From Mycoplasmopsis bovis 8790 (GTDB lineage: Bacteria; Bacillota_I; Bacilli_A; Mycoplasmatales; Metamycoplasmataceae), in the NCBI RefSeq assembly GCF_005061465.1, contig NZ_LAUS01000008.1, positions 124,001 through 188,000 on the forward strand: a stretch of DNA of 64,000 bases. Reading direction: 5' to 3'. The notes under the pieces are model-generated. The model was not told the origin of the DNA and made no database searches. It was given only the letters and a program-made list of their open reading frames with translations. Numbering within the stretch: position 1 is the stretch's first letter; every line of letters starts with the position of its first letter. Both the position numbers and the translations under genes were made by a program. Of this stretch, positions 14,294-23,982 are shown in pieces.

Positions 14294-15620
14294 ACAATAC
14301 TATGTTGAAAAAAGAGCCTTTGGCAAGTCGCTTTATCGTGAAGTTGTTGAAGGAACTAGTGAAATGCTTAATGCCTATCCAGAAAGAAACGCAATAGTTC
14401 AAATTAGGAATTTAGATATTGTTTATGGCTCAGGTGCAAAATCATTTACCGCTATTAAAGATTTAAACTTAAATATTTATGATGGTGAAGTTCTTGGCTT
14501 AGTAGGTGAATCTGGTTCAGGTAAATCTACAACCGGAAGAGCAATTATTGGACTAACTCCTTATGAATTTGGTCAGATTAAAATATTAGATCGAGTTGTG
14601 CCTAAAAACATTGATAAAGGTTGGAAATTTAGCAAAAAATATAAAGAAACTATCGACTTTATGGTAAATAAAGTGCAGATGATTTTCCAAGATCCAACCA
14701 ACTCTTTAAATCCTTTTAAAAATGTTGAATATGTTGTTGGAGAAGGTTTATCCAATACAAAAAACTCTAAATTAATATATCTAACTGATTTTGATGAAGC
14801 TACTTTTATGGCTATAAATAGCCTTATTAAGTTAAAAGACCCAGGAAATGTCATATATAAAAATCCGCTTAAAAAATATCAGTTAGAAGGTGAAACAATC
14901 GAATCATCATACAACTTTGTGTTCAATGAATTTGTAAAAATTTTGGAGCAAAGAGCCGCTTCTAACCCTCAGGTTTATGATGAAATCTATAAAAAAATAA
15001 TTGCTGAAAAAGAGGAAAGAGACAAGATGTCTAAACTTTCTGAAAAGCAATGCAAGAAGCAATTGGTTATTGACATTTTAAAACAGGTTGGACTTGATGA
15101 CACAGTTCTAGGCAGATTCCCACTAGAATTTTCTGGTGGTCAACAACAACGTTTAGGAATTTGTAGAGCTGTTGTTTTAAGACCTAAGCTTCTAATAGCC
15201 GATGAGCCTATTTCTGCCCTAGACGTTTCGATACAGGCACAAGTTATTAATATTTTTAACGAATTAAAAGAAAAATATCATTTAACTATTTTGTTTATTG
15301 CTCACGATTTAAGAATGGTTGAATATATTTCAGACAGGATTGCTGTAATTAACAGAGGAACCTTGTTAGAAATTGGCCCAACTGATGAAATTATAAATAA
15401 TCCTTACCATCCATATACCAAGAGTTTATTAGATGCTGTTCCATCAATAGAAAAAGAAAAAGGTTCTCTTATGGGCAATATTTATGATCATAAAATTCAT
15501 AACTATACAGAGGATTACCAACCTACATGACATAATGTTGGTAATAAGCACTTTGTGTTGGCTACTGCAGCTGAAATTGAGCAGTATAAAATCGAATCTA
15601 GGACAAAAGAGAGACACTAG
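14286..15620 (+). CDS. oppF: Oligopeptide ABC transporter ATPase OppF
   Basis: 444 residues from the ATG at 14286, chosen because a GGAGGGG ribosome site lies just upstream; a further in-frame start at 14250 has none. Walker A GESGSGKST begins near residue 74, the Q-loop is IFQDPTNSLNP near 132, the signature LEFSGGQQQR near 280, and Walker B LLIADEPISALD follows. The Q-loop to signature distance is about 145 residues, roughly 85 more than normal, so the helical subdomain carries an insertion rich in charged residues. The C-terminus holds the HPYTKSLLDAVP motif. It is the last gene of oppABCDF; the stop codon lies inside the terminator stem. Confidence 0.93.
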
Positions 15621-15631
15621 TCTCTTTTTTT
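15605..15631 (+). terminator. Rho-independent terminator of the opp operon
   Basis: The stem AGAGAC/GTCTCT has a 4-base ACTA loop, can be extended by flanking A-T pairs, and is followed by seven T. It overlaps the oppF stop codon. Confidence 0.85.
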
Positions 15632-15694
15632 ATCCCTGTTTTATAGATATTTTAGTAATATCTGACTCTTTTTGTTTTTTAAAATCCACTATAC

Positions 15695-16126
15695 TTAATG
15701 AACAATTAACTTGGAATAATTTTTGTCTTTTGATATCTCCAATCTATATGTTTTGAATTCCGGATTTTGATTGAAATTCAATTTAAAATAAACTTCTAAC
15801 ATTTGTGGATTAATAAATTTATAGTCAAAGTCAATATCTTTTTCATAGTCAGATAACTTAGATAACACATCCTTAACAATTGCTGATACAACATTGTTTT
15901 CTAAATAAGGTACATTGCTATCATCAAACTTAATAAATTTATAGTAATTTGTAGGCGACAAGTTTGGGAAAGACACAGAATAATTCACAACTTTGCTACT
16001 TTCAGCAGGTGTTATTTTGTTGTTATTAGATTTTTTTATTGAAAGCACCGCAAAGGGTGCCACAATTGCAGCGACACCAACGGTTCCTAATATTGGAAAC
16101 AAAATCAATTTAGCTTTTTTGCTCAT
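15695..16126 (-). CDS. Small single-pass membrane protein of unknown function
   Basis: 143 residues from the ATG at 16126, preceded by an AAAGG ribosome site; a non-ATG start 15 bases upstream is less likely. Residues 1-8 are basic, followed by a single hydrophobic segment (LILFPILGTVGVAAIVAPFAVL) that is probably an uncleaved signal anchor. The rest is a hydrophilic Asn/Lys/Tyr-rich domain expected outside the cell. No lipobox Cys is present. The gene overlaps the previous gene's stop by 17 bases and is the last of a three-gene block. I do not recognise a family. The three-gene arrangement recalls the MG284-MG285-MG286 cluster of M. genitalium, which is only a suggestion. Confidence 0.7.
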   Translation of the reverse strand: MSKKAKLILFPILGTVGVAAIVAPFAVLSIKKSNNNKITPAESSKVVNYSVSFPNLSPTNYYKFIKFDDSNVPYLENNVVSAIVKDVLSKLSDYEKDIDFDYKFINPQMLEVYFKLNFNQNPEFKTYRLEISKDKNYSKLIVH

Positions 16127-17540
16127 TTCTAAACCTTTCAAACATTTCTGTTGATGGATCTTCCTTTAGCTCAATAATCTCTTTAATTTGACTACTTAAG
16201 AATCTAAATGGATATGTTCTTTGAGTATCTGCTACTTCATTGCCAACTTTCAGTTTGACCAATCCTGTGTATGGGTCTAGCATTGGCCTAATTATTTTTT
16301 GACTATTATTAATCTGTACAGTATGTATTGAGTCTTTTCCTTTATCTTTGGTTTTTCATATAAATCTATAACTTGTATTAAAATTGCCTTTAAAATTAAA
16401 TGGAATAAATAAACCTTTATTTGTGCCAGATACTGAATTGACCAATTGCCCTTTTTTATAGTCGAATTCGTAGTAGTCATTAATGTTAACCTGCTTTATA
16501 TCAGTGCCTTTATTGTATACTGATGATGTAGTGACAGTGTCAACAGAAAAATTATTCTTATCCAAAGTAGAATTAAAAATAGAATCTATTCTTAAATCAT
16601 TTAGAGATTGATTTTTTATAAAGTGACTATTTGCCTCCCATATCTTTTTAACGCCATCGAAACTGTCTTGATTTGGAGCTTTCTCTTTATATTCTGGAGA
16701 GCCTTTTCATTCCTTTATAAAGAATCCTTCATCTTTATGTTTTGAGCTTTCTGATTTTATCTCAGCAAGTTTAACTGACTTAGAATCTTGTGAAAAAGGA
16801 TTTATATTTACATCTACATTGAAATATTTAACATCTTCTTTTGTTCTTCCAAATTCATCAAAGCTAAATCTATAGTATTCAGGAATTTTTATTACTGCAT
16901 GATTATTTATTGCATTTATAGTTTTATTTTTATTTTGTAGTTTGTCAAACTTAACTTCTCAAAAATCATAATTATGGCCATGTGCTGTTTGTCATGAATT
17001 CATTGGGAAAGTTACTACAATATTTTCCAAATCTTCAAATGATAATCCCAAATAGTCAGATGTTAGAGTCATAACTTGAAGCATTGCACAACCATCTCCA
17101 GTTCTAGTAACAAAGTAATTTGTATCCATTAGAGAATCATAGTGACCTAAATTTTTTTCTAACTCTTTGTTATAGTATTTTACATTTTGTCTATTCTCTG
17201 ATGTTTGCTCTACAACTTTATTATTAACAGCTAATGTAAAACTTAGATCTTCATCATTATAACTGGATGTAGGTGAAACTCTCCAATATCTAAGAACAAA
17301 CTTGTCACTATTAAAGATTCTTCTTATTTCTATTGCACCTCTTTTTACCATGTTTTTATGAGCTTTTAATGAGGCATCAAAAAACAAAAACGCTTTATAA
17401 TCATCCGACCAGTCTACGTAATGAATGCCTGTTGCCTTAGTAACAAATTCTCTATTATCAATAATTGCCACATTACTCTGATTTACAGTGCTATTGTTCA
17501 AATCACTTATTATGCTACCTGGTAATATAATAGTAAACAA
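16110..17540 (-). CDS. Unknown protein, second gene of three-gene block (start uncertain)
   Basis: The minus frame is open from a stop at 17547-17549 down to TAA at 16110-16112, with several TGA Trp codons; it encodes up to 476 residues. The first possible start is TTG at 17540, which overlaps the end of the upstream gene by 26 bases. No ATG occurs until deep inside the gene, near 17350. The product is hydrophilic and rich in Asn, Lys, Ser and Tyr, with a short hydrophobic N-terminus (LFTIILPG) but no clear membrane segment or lipobox. I recognise no domain. The start could be a coupled TTG, or the gene may be joined to the upstream frame by frameshifting. Confidence 0.6.
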
Positions 17541-17862
17541 ACTCCTCTATTGCATCTTTTCTTAGTCTATAATAAGCTGACTTTGACATATTCTTTTTTG
17601 CACTGCTTTCATCTTGATTAATAAAGTATTTTTTAATAAATTCCGCATTTTCTTTGTTCATATAATCCAATGTCTCCACAAATCTAGATCGGTAGTTCTC
17701 TGCAGAATTATCTTTGTGTCCTAACAAATTATTAAATTTTTCTCTGACTAATTTTGCCTTATCCATTTCTTTATCAATAAGGCGCAAAGTTTTAATAATG
17801 TTAATTTTCTCCTTAGTAGGAATTTCTGCTGTTGAGTTCCTTATGTAAAGGGTTGTATTCAT
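17515..17862 (-). CDS. Small HTH-like protein, possibly MG284/MPN403 family
   Basis: 115 residues from ATG at 17862, preceded by an AAAGGAGA ribosome site. It is highly charged and mostly helical. The C-terminal stretch MSKSAYYRLRKDAIEEF resembles the recognition-helix region of sigma-70 region 4 and of phage ArpU/RinA-type activators (S-x-S-x-YYR-x-R-K-x-A-x-EEF). A role in binding nucleic acid is therefore possible but is inference. It heads the three-gene block and ends inside the next reading frame. I offer the family name from memory of M. genitalium MG284 and could not test it. Confidence 0.65.
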   Translation of the reverse strand: MNTTLYIRNSTAEIPTKEKINIIKTLRLIDKEMDKAKLVREKFNNLLGHKDNSAENYRSRFVETLDYMNKENAEFIKKYFINQDESSAKKNMSKSAYYRLRKDAIEEFVYYYITR

Positions 17863-17914
17863 TTATCTCCTTTCACAATATCAATAAATATTCATTAGTA
17901 AGTTTGTAAAAAAG

Positions 17915-17952
17915 TTGAAAAAAATGGGAAAAATGCTTTGTTTTTCCCATTT
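17915..17952 (-). terminator. Rho-independent terminator after the ABC ATPase gene
   Basis: A perfect 12-bp stem AAATGGGAAAAA/TTTTTCCCATTT (17922-17933 with 17941-17952) has a 7-base loop. On the minus strand a run of T follows. It lies just downstream of the ATPase stop at 17969. Confidence 0.85.
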
Positions 17953-17968
17953 AAAGTTGCTTTAATAA

Positions 17969-18991
17969 CTAATCTTTCGATGACTCAAAAAATCTGCTTA
18001 TTACTGGTTGAGAATTTTCAGAAATCGAAATTAAGTCTAATTTTAGTTTAAGTATTTCTTGAATTAAATTTAGCTTTTTATCTTTGGTTTTTATCTCGCA
18101 ATACATTGCGTCAGAATCAATGTAATAATTTATATCATTATCTTCTAAGTAAGGCTTAATTAGTTCATAGTTATCAACTACCAACTTGACATTAAATTTA
18201 GTGCTATTTTCTAACTCTTTAATTGTGCCAGAATAAATTAATTTTCCTTCGGAAAGCAATGTAAAACTATCAATATATTTTTCTAATTCATCTAAAATAT
18301 GACTAGAAATTAAAATTGTCTTCCCTTCTAAATGTAGTTGTTTCAGTGTATTAAATAACTTAATTCTTGAACTAGGGTCTAAATTGGCTGCTGGCTCGTC
18401 TAAAATTAGAATTTCAGGGTCATTAATTAATGCTTGAATTAACATAATAGATTTCTTTTGGCCTGATGACATAAAAGCAGGGCTTTTAGTCATATCAGGC
18501 ACATGAAAACCATATGTATTCATTATATGTTCTATTTTATCTTTAATAGTATTTTTATCAACGCCAGACATTAAAGCAAGTGAATAAAGATATTCTGTTG
18601 CTGATAAATTTTTTGGAAAAATGCTAATTTCTGGAATATATCCTATTTTCTTTTTAGCTGCATAATTAGTGAAATCAAGCCCATTAATAAATATCTTTCC
18701 AAACAGGCCTGGATAAAAACCTAAAATCGACCTAATTGTTGTGGTTTTTCCTGAACCATTATTACCTACAAAACCATGGAACTGGCCTTTTTTTACTTCA
18801 AAACTTAAGTCGTCTACGGCTTTTTTATAGACTTGTGGGGCAATTTTGAATATCATTGATAAATGCTGTATTGAAAGAGCTACATCAGAATGTGGATTCT
18901 TATACTCCTTGTGCTTTGCATCAGCAAACATTTGACTATTTTCTTTTCATTTTTTGTATATTGATGCGAGTGAATTTCTTTGTTTTTTCAT
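17969..18991 (-). CDS. ABC transporter ATP-binding protein (ABC-2 type exporter)
   Basis: 340 residues from the ATG at 18991, whose A overlaps the upstream permease stop (TAATG). The 20 codons before an internal ATG at 18931 include a TGA Trp codon, so a standard-code reading would choose the shorter start. Walker A GNNGSGKTT lies near residue 77, a degenerate signature FMSSGQKKS follows, Walker B is ILILDEPAANLDP, and the H-loop is SSHILDE. This is the CcmA/drug-exporter layout. The C-terminal 80 residues form the regulatory domain usual in this class. With the next permease it should make a two-gene exporter; the substrate is unknown. Confidence 0.9.
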
Positions 18992-20967
18992 TACTTAAAA
19001 TTCTTTCTTTCAAATTGTAAATAGCCTAATGTTATAAAGGTTAGCGACACTAAAATTGTCATTCCAATTGCAGTAGATGTTTCAACATAATTATTTCTAC
19101 TTAACTCAATTAAGTTATCATTTAATTTAACAACCTTAATGATACTTTGCTTGTATTCTTTATTAAATTTGTCAAAATTTTCTGTGCTTTGTGATAGATA
19201 TGGAACAAGATTCTTAGTCTCAAGCGAATTTAAGAATTTATCATTTTCCTTCTCGCCGACAATATTAAATATATTAATTGTTCAAAATAGTTGACTAAAA
19301 GCATTTATAGCTCTCTTACGCATAATTTCAACATAACTGTCTAATCTGGTTTTTTGAATAGCGGTTAGATTTTTTGTTTCAAATCTGGCTTTAATGTATT
19401 CATCAATAGCTGATGTATATTCTTTAAAATTAGCATTTGCTAATAGATCATAAGATAATATTGCAGATTTTTTATCAATATGGCTAAACAACTTTTTAAG
19501 TTGATCATTTTTCTCGGTAGTTGATCTTTCCTTTATTTTAACTTTAAGCAACTCAAAATTATGCCTATCTTTAAGCAATGCATATCTAGTTAATCCAGTT
19601 AAAAAATTAATAATTTCAAAAGCGTTGACTGTGTCAACTGTGCCTGTTAAATAGGCTTTTAAGTCTAAAAACGATTCGCTTAATAAAATATTTCTAATTA
19701 AGGTTTTTTTATCCTTATCTAAAATTGTGTTTATAACTTTTTTAGTAAACTCGTCAAACTCTTCAAAGTTTCTGTTTTGAATATCATTAAGTCCAACACT
19801 AAAAAGTGGTTTATCTTCAAATCTGTCTCAGTCAAAAATATCTTTGAAATTACTTATGTTATATCCTAATGAATATAAATCATTATCAGTAGTTTTTACT
19901 AAAATCTGGTTATTAATATCAACGTTGTACTTATCTTTCAAATACTTAATTATTTCTTTATTAAGTTTGCCAGTTTCTTTGTTTATTATGTTATTGTCTT
20001 TTTTGTCTAATAGATTGTAGCTTAGTGATACATTTCAGTTTCTTAAATTTTTGTCATATGCTGTAAAAACAGGGAAAAAGTATTCTTTAAAATTCAATCA
20101 ATATATATGTGAATAAAATGAATTTTTAGACTTGTTTGCTGAATCAGCAATTGATTCTCTTTTTTGAACATTAAATTTCTTAGAAAATGGATTAAAAGCT
20201 AATTTTTCTTTATTTTCTAACATATTTGCAGTTGTCTGATTTTCAATTAGCAGGTCTTTTTGAGATCTAATTCTGCTATTTAAATTTTCGACTGCCTTTG
20301 ATGAATCTCCCTTTAAATCAGGTGAATTAGGAATTAATATGATTGGTCTATTAGCCGCTTGATAAGTTGTTTGAATAACATCAGCGCTTGATGAAAACTT
20401 AACAAAACCTAATGTCATAATTCCTAAGATAGGCATCACAGCGACTAAAACTTGAAACACTTTCGATTCAACAAAATTTTGCGCAATTGACGCTATGCCT
20501 AGAGCAAGAGCTGCACATAATAATCCTGTAGCAAAAAATGATAGCGTAGAAAGTAATGCCTTTGTAAATGTAAAAGGTATTATGAGCTGGCTAATAAAAA
20601 ACATTGTGCTCATTAGTGCCATTGAAATAACAAGACCTATTGTACTTGCAAAAACATTGCTAAAAAATATTTGCCTTCTCTTGATCGGTTTTGAGTACAA
20701 AAGGTATTCAATACCTTCATTTTTATATCGATAAAAAAATGTCTGTGTCACAAATGATGAAATTACAAAAGCTGCTATCATACAGAAGTTCGCAGATAGC
20801 TCTATATATTGGTTACTGTCTAAAATTCTTTGAACATCTGCTGCGCCTACAGAAAGTCTGACTGCTGTTACCAAGATTATATAAAAAGCCCCTATAACTA
20901 AGGGTGATATATAAGAACTTGCTAAGCGGAAATAAATTTTGAGTTGCATTTTAAAAAATGCTCTCAT
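18991..20967 (-). CDS. ABC-2 type transporter permease with large central domain
   Basis: 658 residues from the ATG at 20967, with GGGAGG five to six bases upstream. Basic residues are followed by about six membrane helices in the first 200 residues, including LVIGAFYIILVTAV and LGIMTLGFVKF. A hydrophilic, Lys/Asn-rich region of some 350 residues follows, and one last helix (IGMTILVSLTFITLGY) leads to the tail QFERKNFK. The central domain is probably extracytoplasmic, from its position between helices. The stop overlaps the ATPase start by one base. No substrate can be inferred. Confidence 0.82.
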
Positions 20968-21000
20968 TTGGCCTCCCTCTTAAAATTTAGAGACTAAATT

Positions 21001-21831
21001 TTATTGTTTCTTTAAGAAAAAATGTTCAATTGTTTTTCCTAATCCCGCTTTTTTATTGGTAAATGGGGAAATAACATCGGCAATTATTTTTAAACTCTCT
21101 GTTGAATTTTTCATGGCTATCAGCTGCCCTACATGACTAGCACATGTTGCATCATTAAGAGTATCACCAATGTGCACGCATTCCTCAGGATTAACTCCAC
21201 GAGCTTTTGCATAAGTTACTTCAGCAAAACCCTTTGTTGATCCTTTTGGAGTAAGCTCTAATACTTCATTGCGATTTCCGGTAAATGCTATTTCACAGAT
21301 ATCTCTGTATTTTTCTTTTAATAGCATTGCAAAAGAATATAGCTTACTTTTGCTTGGATGTCATAGCACCATCTTATTAATTTCAGTGTTATTTTTAAAG
21401 TATTGATATCTTTTTGCTTTTCCTCTTGTCCAACGCAATGCAATTGATATAAGTCAATTATGAGTAAATGCTAAATCTTTGGTATCTGAATTGAAAATAA
21501 CACTAATTCCATGTTTTACTATTTCATCATAAATTTTTGCTACATCATCTTTTTCAAATTTGCCAAAGTAAATTACTTTTCCATCTTGCTTAATGTATGC
21601 ACCATTTCAAGCTATAAAATTATCTAAACATTGCATAGGTTCTAAAAACACATTTGATGCTTTAGTTGGTGGTCTTCCGGTTGAAACTACAACTTCAATT
21701 CCGGCTTCTCTAGCCTTTTTAATGTATTCCAAATTTTCGGCACTTATTCTTTTATGTCCTTTAATCTTCAAATCAATTGTTGTGCCGTCTAAATCAACAA
21801 AAATGATCTTAGGTCTAACTACATTTTTCAT
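21001..21831 (-). CDS. HAD-superfamily (Cof-type) phosphatase
   Basis: 276 residues, continuous through several TGA codons. Motif I is IFVDLDGTTI near the N-terminus, with the nucleophile Asp and general acid Asp in DxDGT; motif II is VVVSTGRPP. Motif IV is HIGDTLNDATCASHVG near residue 220, typical of the Cof/YidA subfamily with a C2 cap. It probably dephosphorylates small sugar or nucleotide phosphates in the cytoplasm. It is divergent from psuK across a 164-base gap, so a link to pseudouridine-phosphate metabolism is possible but unproven. Confidence 0.87.
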
Positions 21832-21957
21832 ATTTAAATTCTATATTAATTTTAATTTTAAACAATAAAGATGAGTAATTTAAGCATATCAGGAACATTT
21901 ATGAGAATCCAAAAAACAATATGACGTGCTTATCAATAGCATGTTGTATATGTGCAC

Positions 21958-21963
21958 TATAAT
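21958..21963 (+). promoter_or_regulatory. -10 box upstream of psuK-psuG
   Basis: TATAAT lies 32 bases before the psuK ATG. It is flanked by an imperfect inverted repeat (TATGTGCACT and AGTACATA) that could be an operator. No convincing -35 box is visible. The rest of the 21832-21995 gap shows nothing firm. Confidence 0.5.
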
Positions 21964-21995
21964 TAGTACATAATTAAAACATTGTTGGAGGCTTA

Positions 21996-22895
21996 ATGAG
22001 TGTTGTAGTAATTGGATCAATAAATTACGACCTATATGCAAGGATTGATAACAAAATCTCTTTAAGAGATTCAAATCCTGCAAGTATTTATAGCTCTTTA
22101 GGTGGGGTTGCATATAATATTGCAAAAAATTTAGCTCTATCTGGCGTTGATACAACATTAATTGCAGCAGTGGGAAATGATTTGGAAGCAAGTTGAATCA
22201 AAAAGCAATTAGACAATGATTCATTAAATAGCAATCTGATAGTCAAAAATGACTATAAAACAGCCAAATATGTTGCGTTTATAGATAACAACTCTGATAT
22301 GAATGTTGCTGCAAGCGACACTAAAATTACTGAGTCTATTGACTATAATGACCTGTTAGCATATAAAGAATTATTGGATAAATCAAAATATTTATGTCTT
22401 GATGCCAATCTAAGTTCAAATCTTATTGCTAAGCTATGTAAGAATTTTAATGATAAATTTATTGTAGCTGAGGCTGTTTCCAGTTATAAGATTTTAAAGT
22501 TTAAGCCTGTTTTAAAACATATTTCGCTTCTTAAAGGAAATAAGCTAGAGTTTCAAAGTTTACTAAATTCATCTGAAACTGATTTGTTTATTTTAGCATC
22601 AAAAGCTATTGAGCTGGGAGTAAAGTCCGTTGTTATAACCGATGGTGAAAATGGATGTATATATGCTAATTATGAAGGAGTAGTAGAATTTTATAGGTCA
22701 ACCCTTGTAAAAGCATTATCAACTTCTGGTGCTGGTGATGCTTTCTGTGCAGGCCTTATTTATGGGCTTATAAATAATATGCACCTATTGAAAGTTGGCG
22801 CGACCTTTGCAAAATTTTCTTTGCTTAGCTTAATGACAATAAACGATAAATTAAATAAAAGTTCACTATCGAAAGAACTTATGGAGGATAACTAA
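21996..22895 (+). CDS. psuK: PfkB-family sugar kinase, probable pseudouridine kinase
   Basis: 299 residues from the ATG following GGAGG. The N-terminus VVVIGSINYDLYARI and the GGVAYNIAKNLALSG segment are PfkB signature 1 features. The C-terminal signature is STSGAGDAFCAGL, with the catalytic-base Asp at 248; the first position, usually Asp in DTxGAGD, is Ser. The assignment to pseudouridine kinase comes from psuG starting one base after this stop. PsuK phosphorylates pseudouridine to the 5'-phosphate. One internal TGA encodes Trp. Confidence 0.87.
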
Positions 22896-22896
22896 T

Positions 22897-23802
22897 ATGA
22901 ATATAGTTTTTAGTAAAGAAGTTGAAAGTGCACTAAAGCACAAAAGACCTGTTGTTGCCTTAGAATCAACAATCATCACTCATGGAATGCCTTATCCAAA
23001 AAACGTAGAAATGGCGCTTAATGTTGAGAGTATTATAAGAAAACAAGGAGCAGTGCCAGCTACAATTGCAATTATTAACGGAGTAATTCATGTTGGATTA
23101 GAAAACCATCAAATCGAAGAATTAGCAAAATTAAAAAATGTTATCAAAACCAGCAAGAGAGACTTTGGGTATGTTTTAGCTAACAAGAAAAACGGTGGCA
23201 CAACTGTTTCAGGAACAATTTTAGTTGCACAAAAAGTCGGAATCCCTGTTTTTGCAACTGGTGGAATTGGCGGAGTTCATAGAGGGGCTGAAAAAACATT
23301 TGATATTTCAAGAGATTTGGAAGAACTATCTTCAAATAATGTTTTAGTGGTTTGCGCTGGCGCCAAATTAATTCTAGATTTAGGACTTACATTAGAATAT
23401 TTAGAAACTAAAGGTGTTGAAGTACTAGGATATAACACTGATAAATTGCCTGCTTTTTATTCTTCATCTAGTGAATTTAATACAACATATAATGTTCGCT
23501 CTCCTTATGAAGTTGCTTCTATAATGAAGGAAAAATGGGAGTTTACAAACGGCGGAATTGTTTTAGCTAATCCTATCCCAGAGCAATATGGTCTTGAATA
23601 TGATTATATTTTAGATAACATAAATAAGGCTATAAAACAAGCAAATGATGAAGGTATTAGCGGTAAAAAAACAACACCATATTTATTATCTAGAGTGCTT
23701 GAATTAACCGAAGGCAAGAGCCTTGAAGCAAACATTCAATTAGTTTATAACAATGCAAAAGTTGCAGCTGAAATTGCTGTTGAGTTTGCTAAATTAAAGT
23801 AA
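22897..23802 (+). CDS. psuG: Pseudouridine-5'-phosphate glycosidase
   Basis: 301 residues, the usual length for the family. It cleaves the C-C glycosidic bond of pseudouridine 5'-phosphate to uracil and ribose 5-phosphate. Family residues are visible: Glu23 in ALESTIITHG, Lys157 in CAGAKLILDLGLTLEYLET, the GGIGGVHRG loop, and the C-terminal SLEANIQLVYNNAKVA segment. GGAGG precedes the start, one base after the psuK stop. With psuK it recycles a base modified in RNA, giving uracil and a pentose phosphate to an organism without de novo pyrimidine synthesis (inference). Confidence 0.93.
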   Translation: MNIVFSKEVESALKHKRPVVALESTIITHGMPYPKNVEMALNVESIIRKQGAVPATIAIINGVIHVGLENHQIEELAKLKNVIKTSKRDFGYVLANKKNGGTTVSGTILVAQKVGIPVFATGGIGGVHRGAEKTFDISRDLEELSSNNVLVVCAGAKLILDLGLTLEYLETKGVEVLGYNTDKLPAFYSSSSEFNTTYNVRSPYEVASIMKEKWEFTNGGIVLANPIPEQYGLEYDYILDNINKAIKQANDEGISGKKTTPYLLSRVLELTEGKSLEANIQLVYNNAKVAAEIAVEFAKLK

Positions 23803-23829
23803 ATTATTTTTACTTTATGACTTTAAAAA

Positions 23830-23861
23830 GTGAGAGTTTCATAAGACTTTCACATTTTTTT
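23830..23861 (+). terminator. Rho-independent terminator after psuG
   Basis: A 10-bp stem GTGAGAGTTT/AGACTTTCAC with two G-T pairs has a CATA loop and is followed by an A then seven T. Confidence 0.8.
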
Positions 23862-23982
23862 GTGTTTGCATTCTTTAATTATGCCTGTTTGCCTTAAAAT
23901 ATTTCGATTTATTAAGGACTCATAATTTGTGCTAGTTAGCATTTTTATTGTATTTTGGTCAAAAAACTTTATAAGGAAAGCT

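Noticed and set aside
21871-21939. 22-codon plus-strand ORF before psuK
   Set aside because: It lacks a ribosome site and known similarity, and overlaps nothing else; too short to support.
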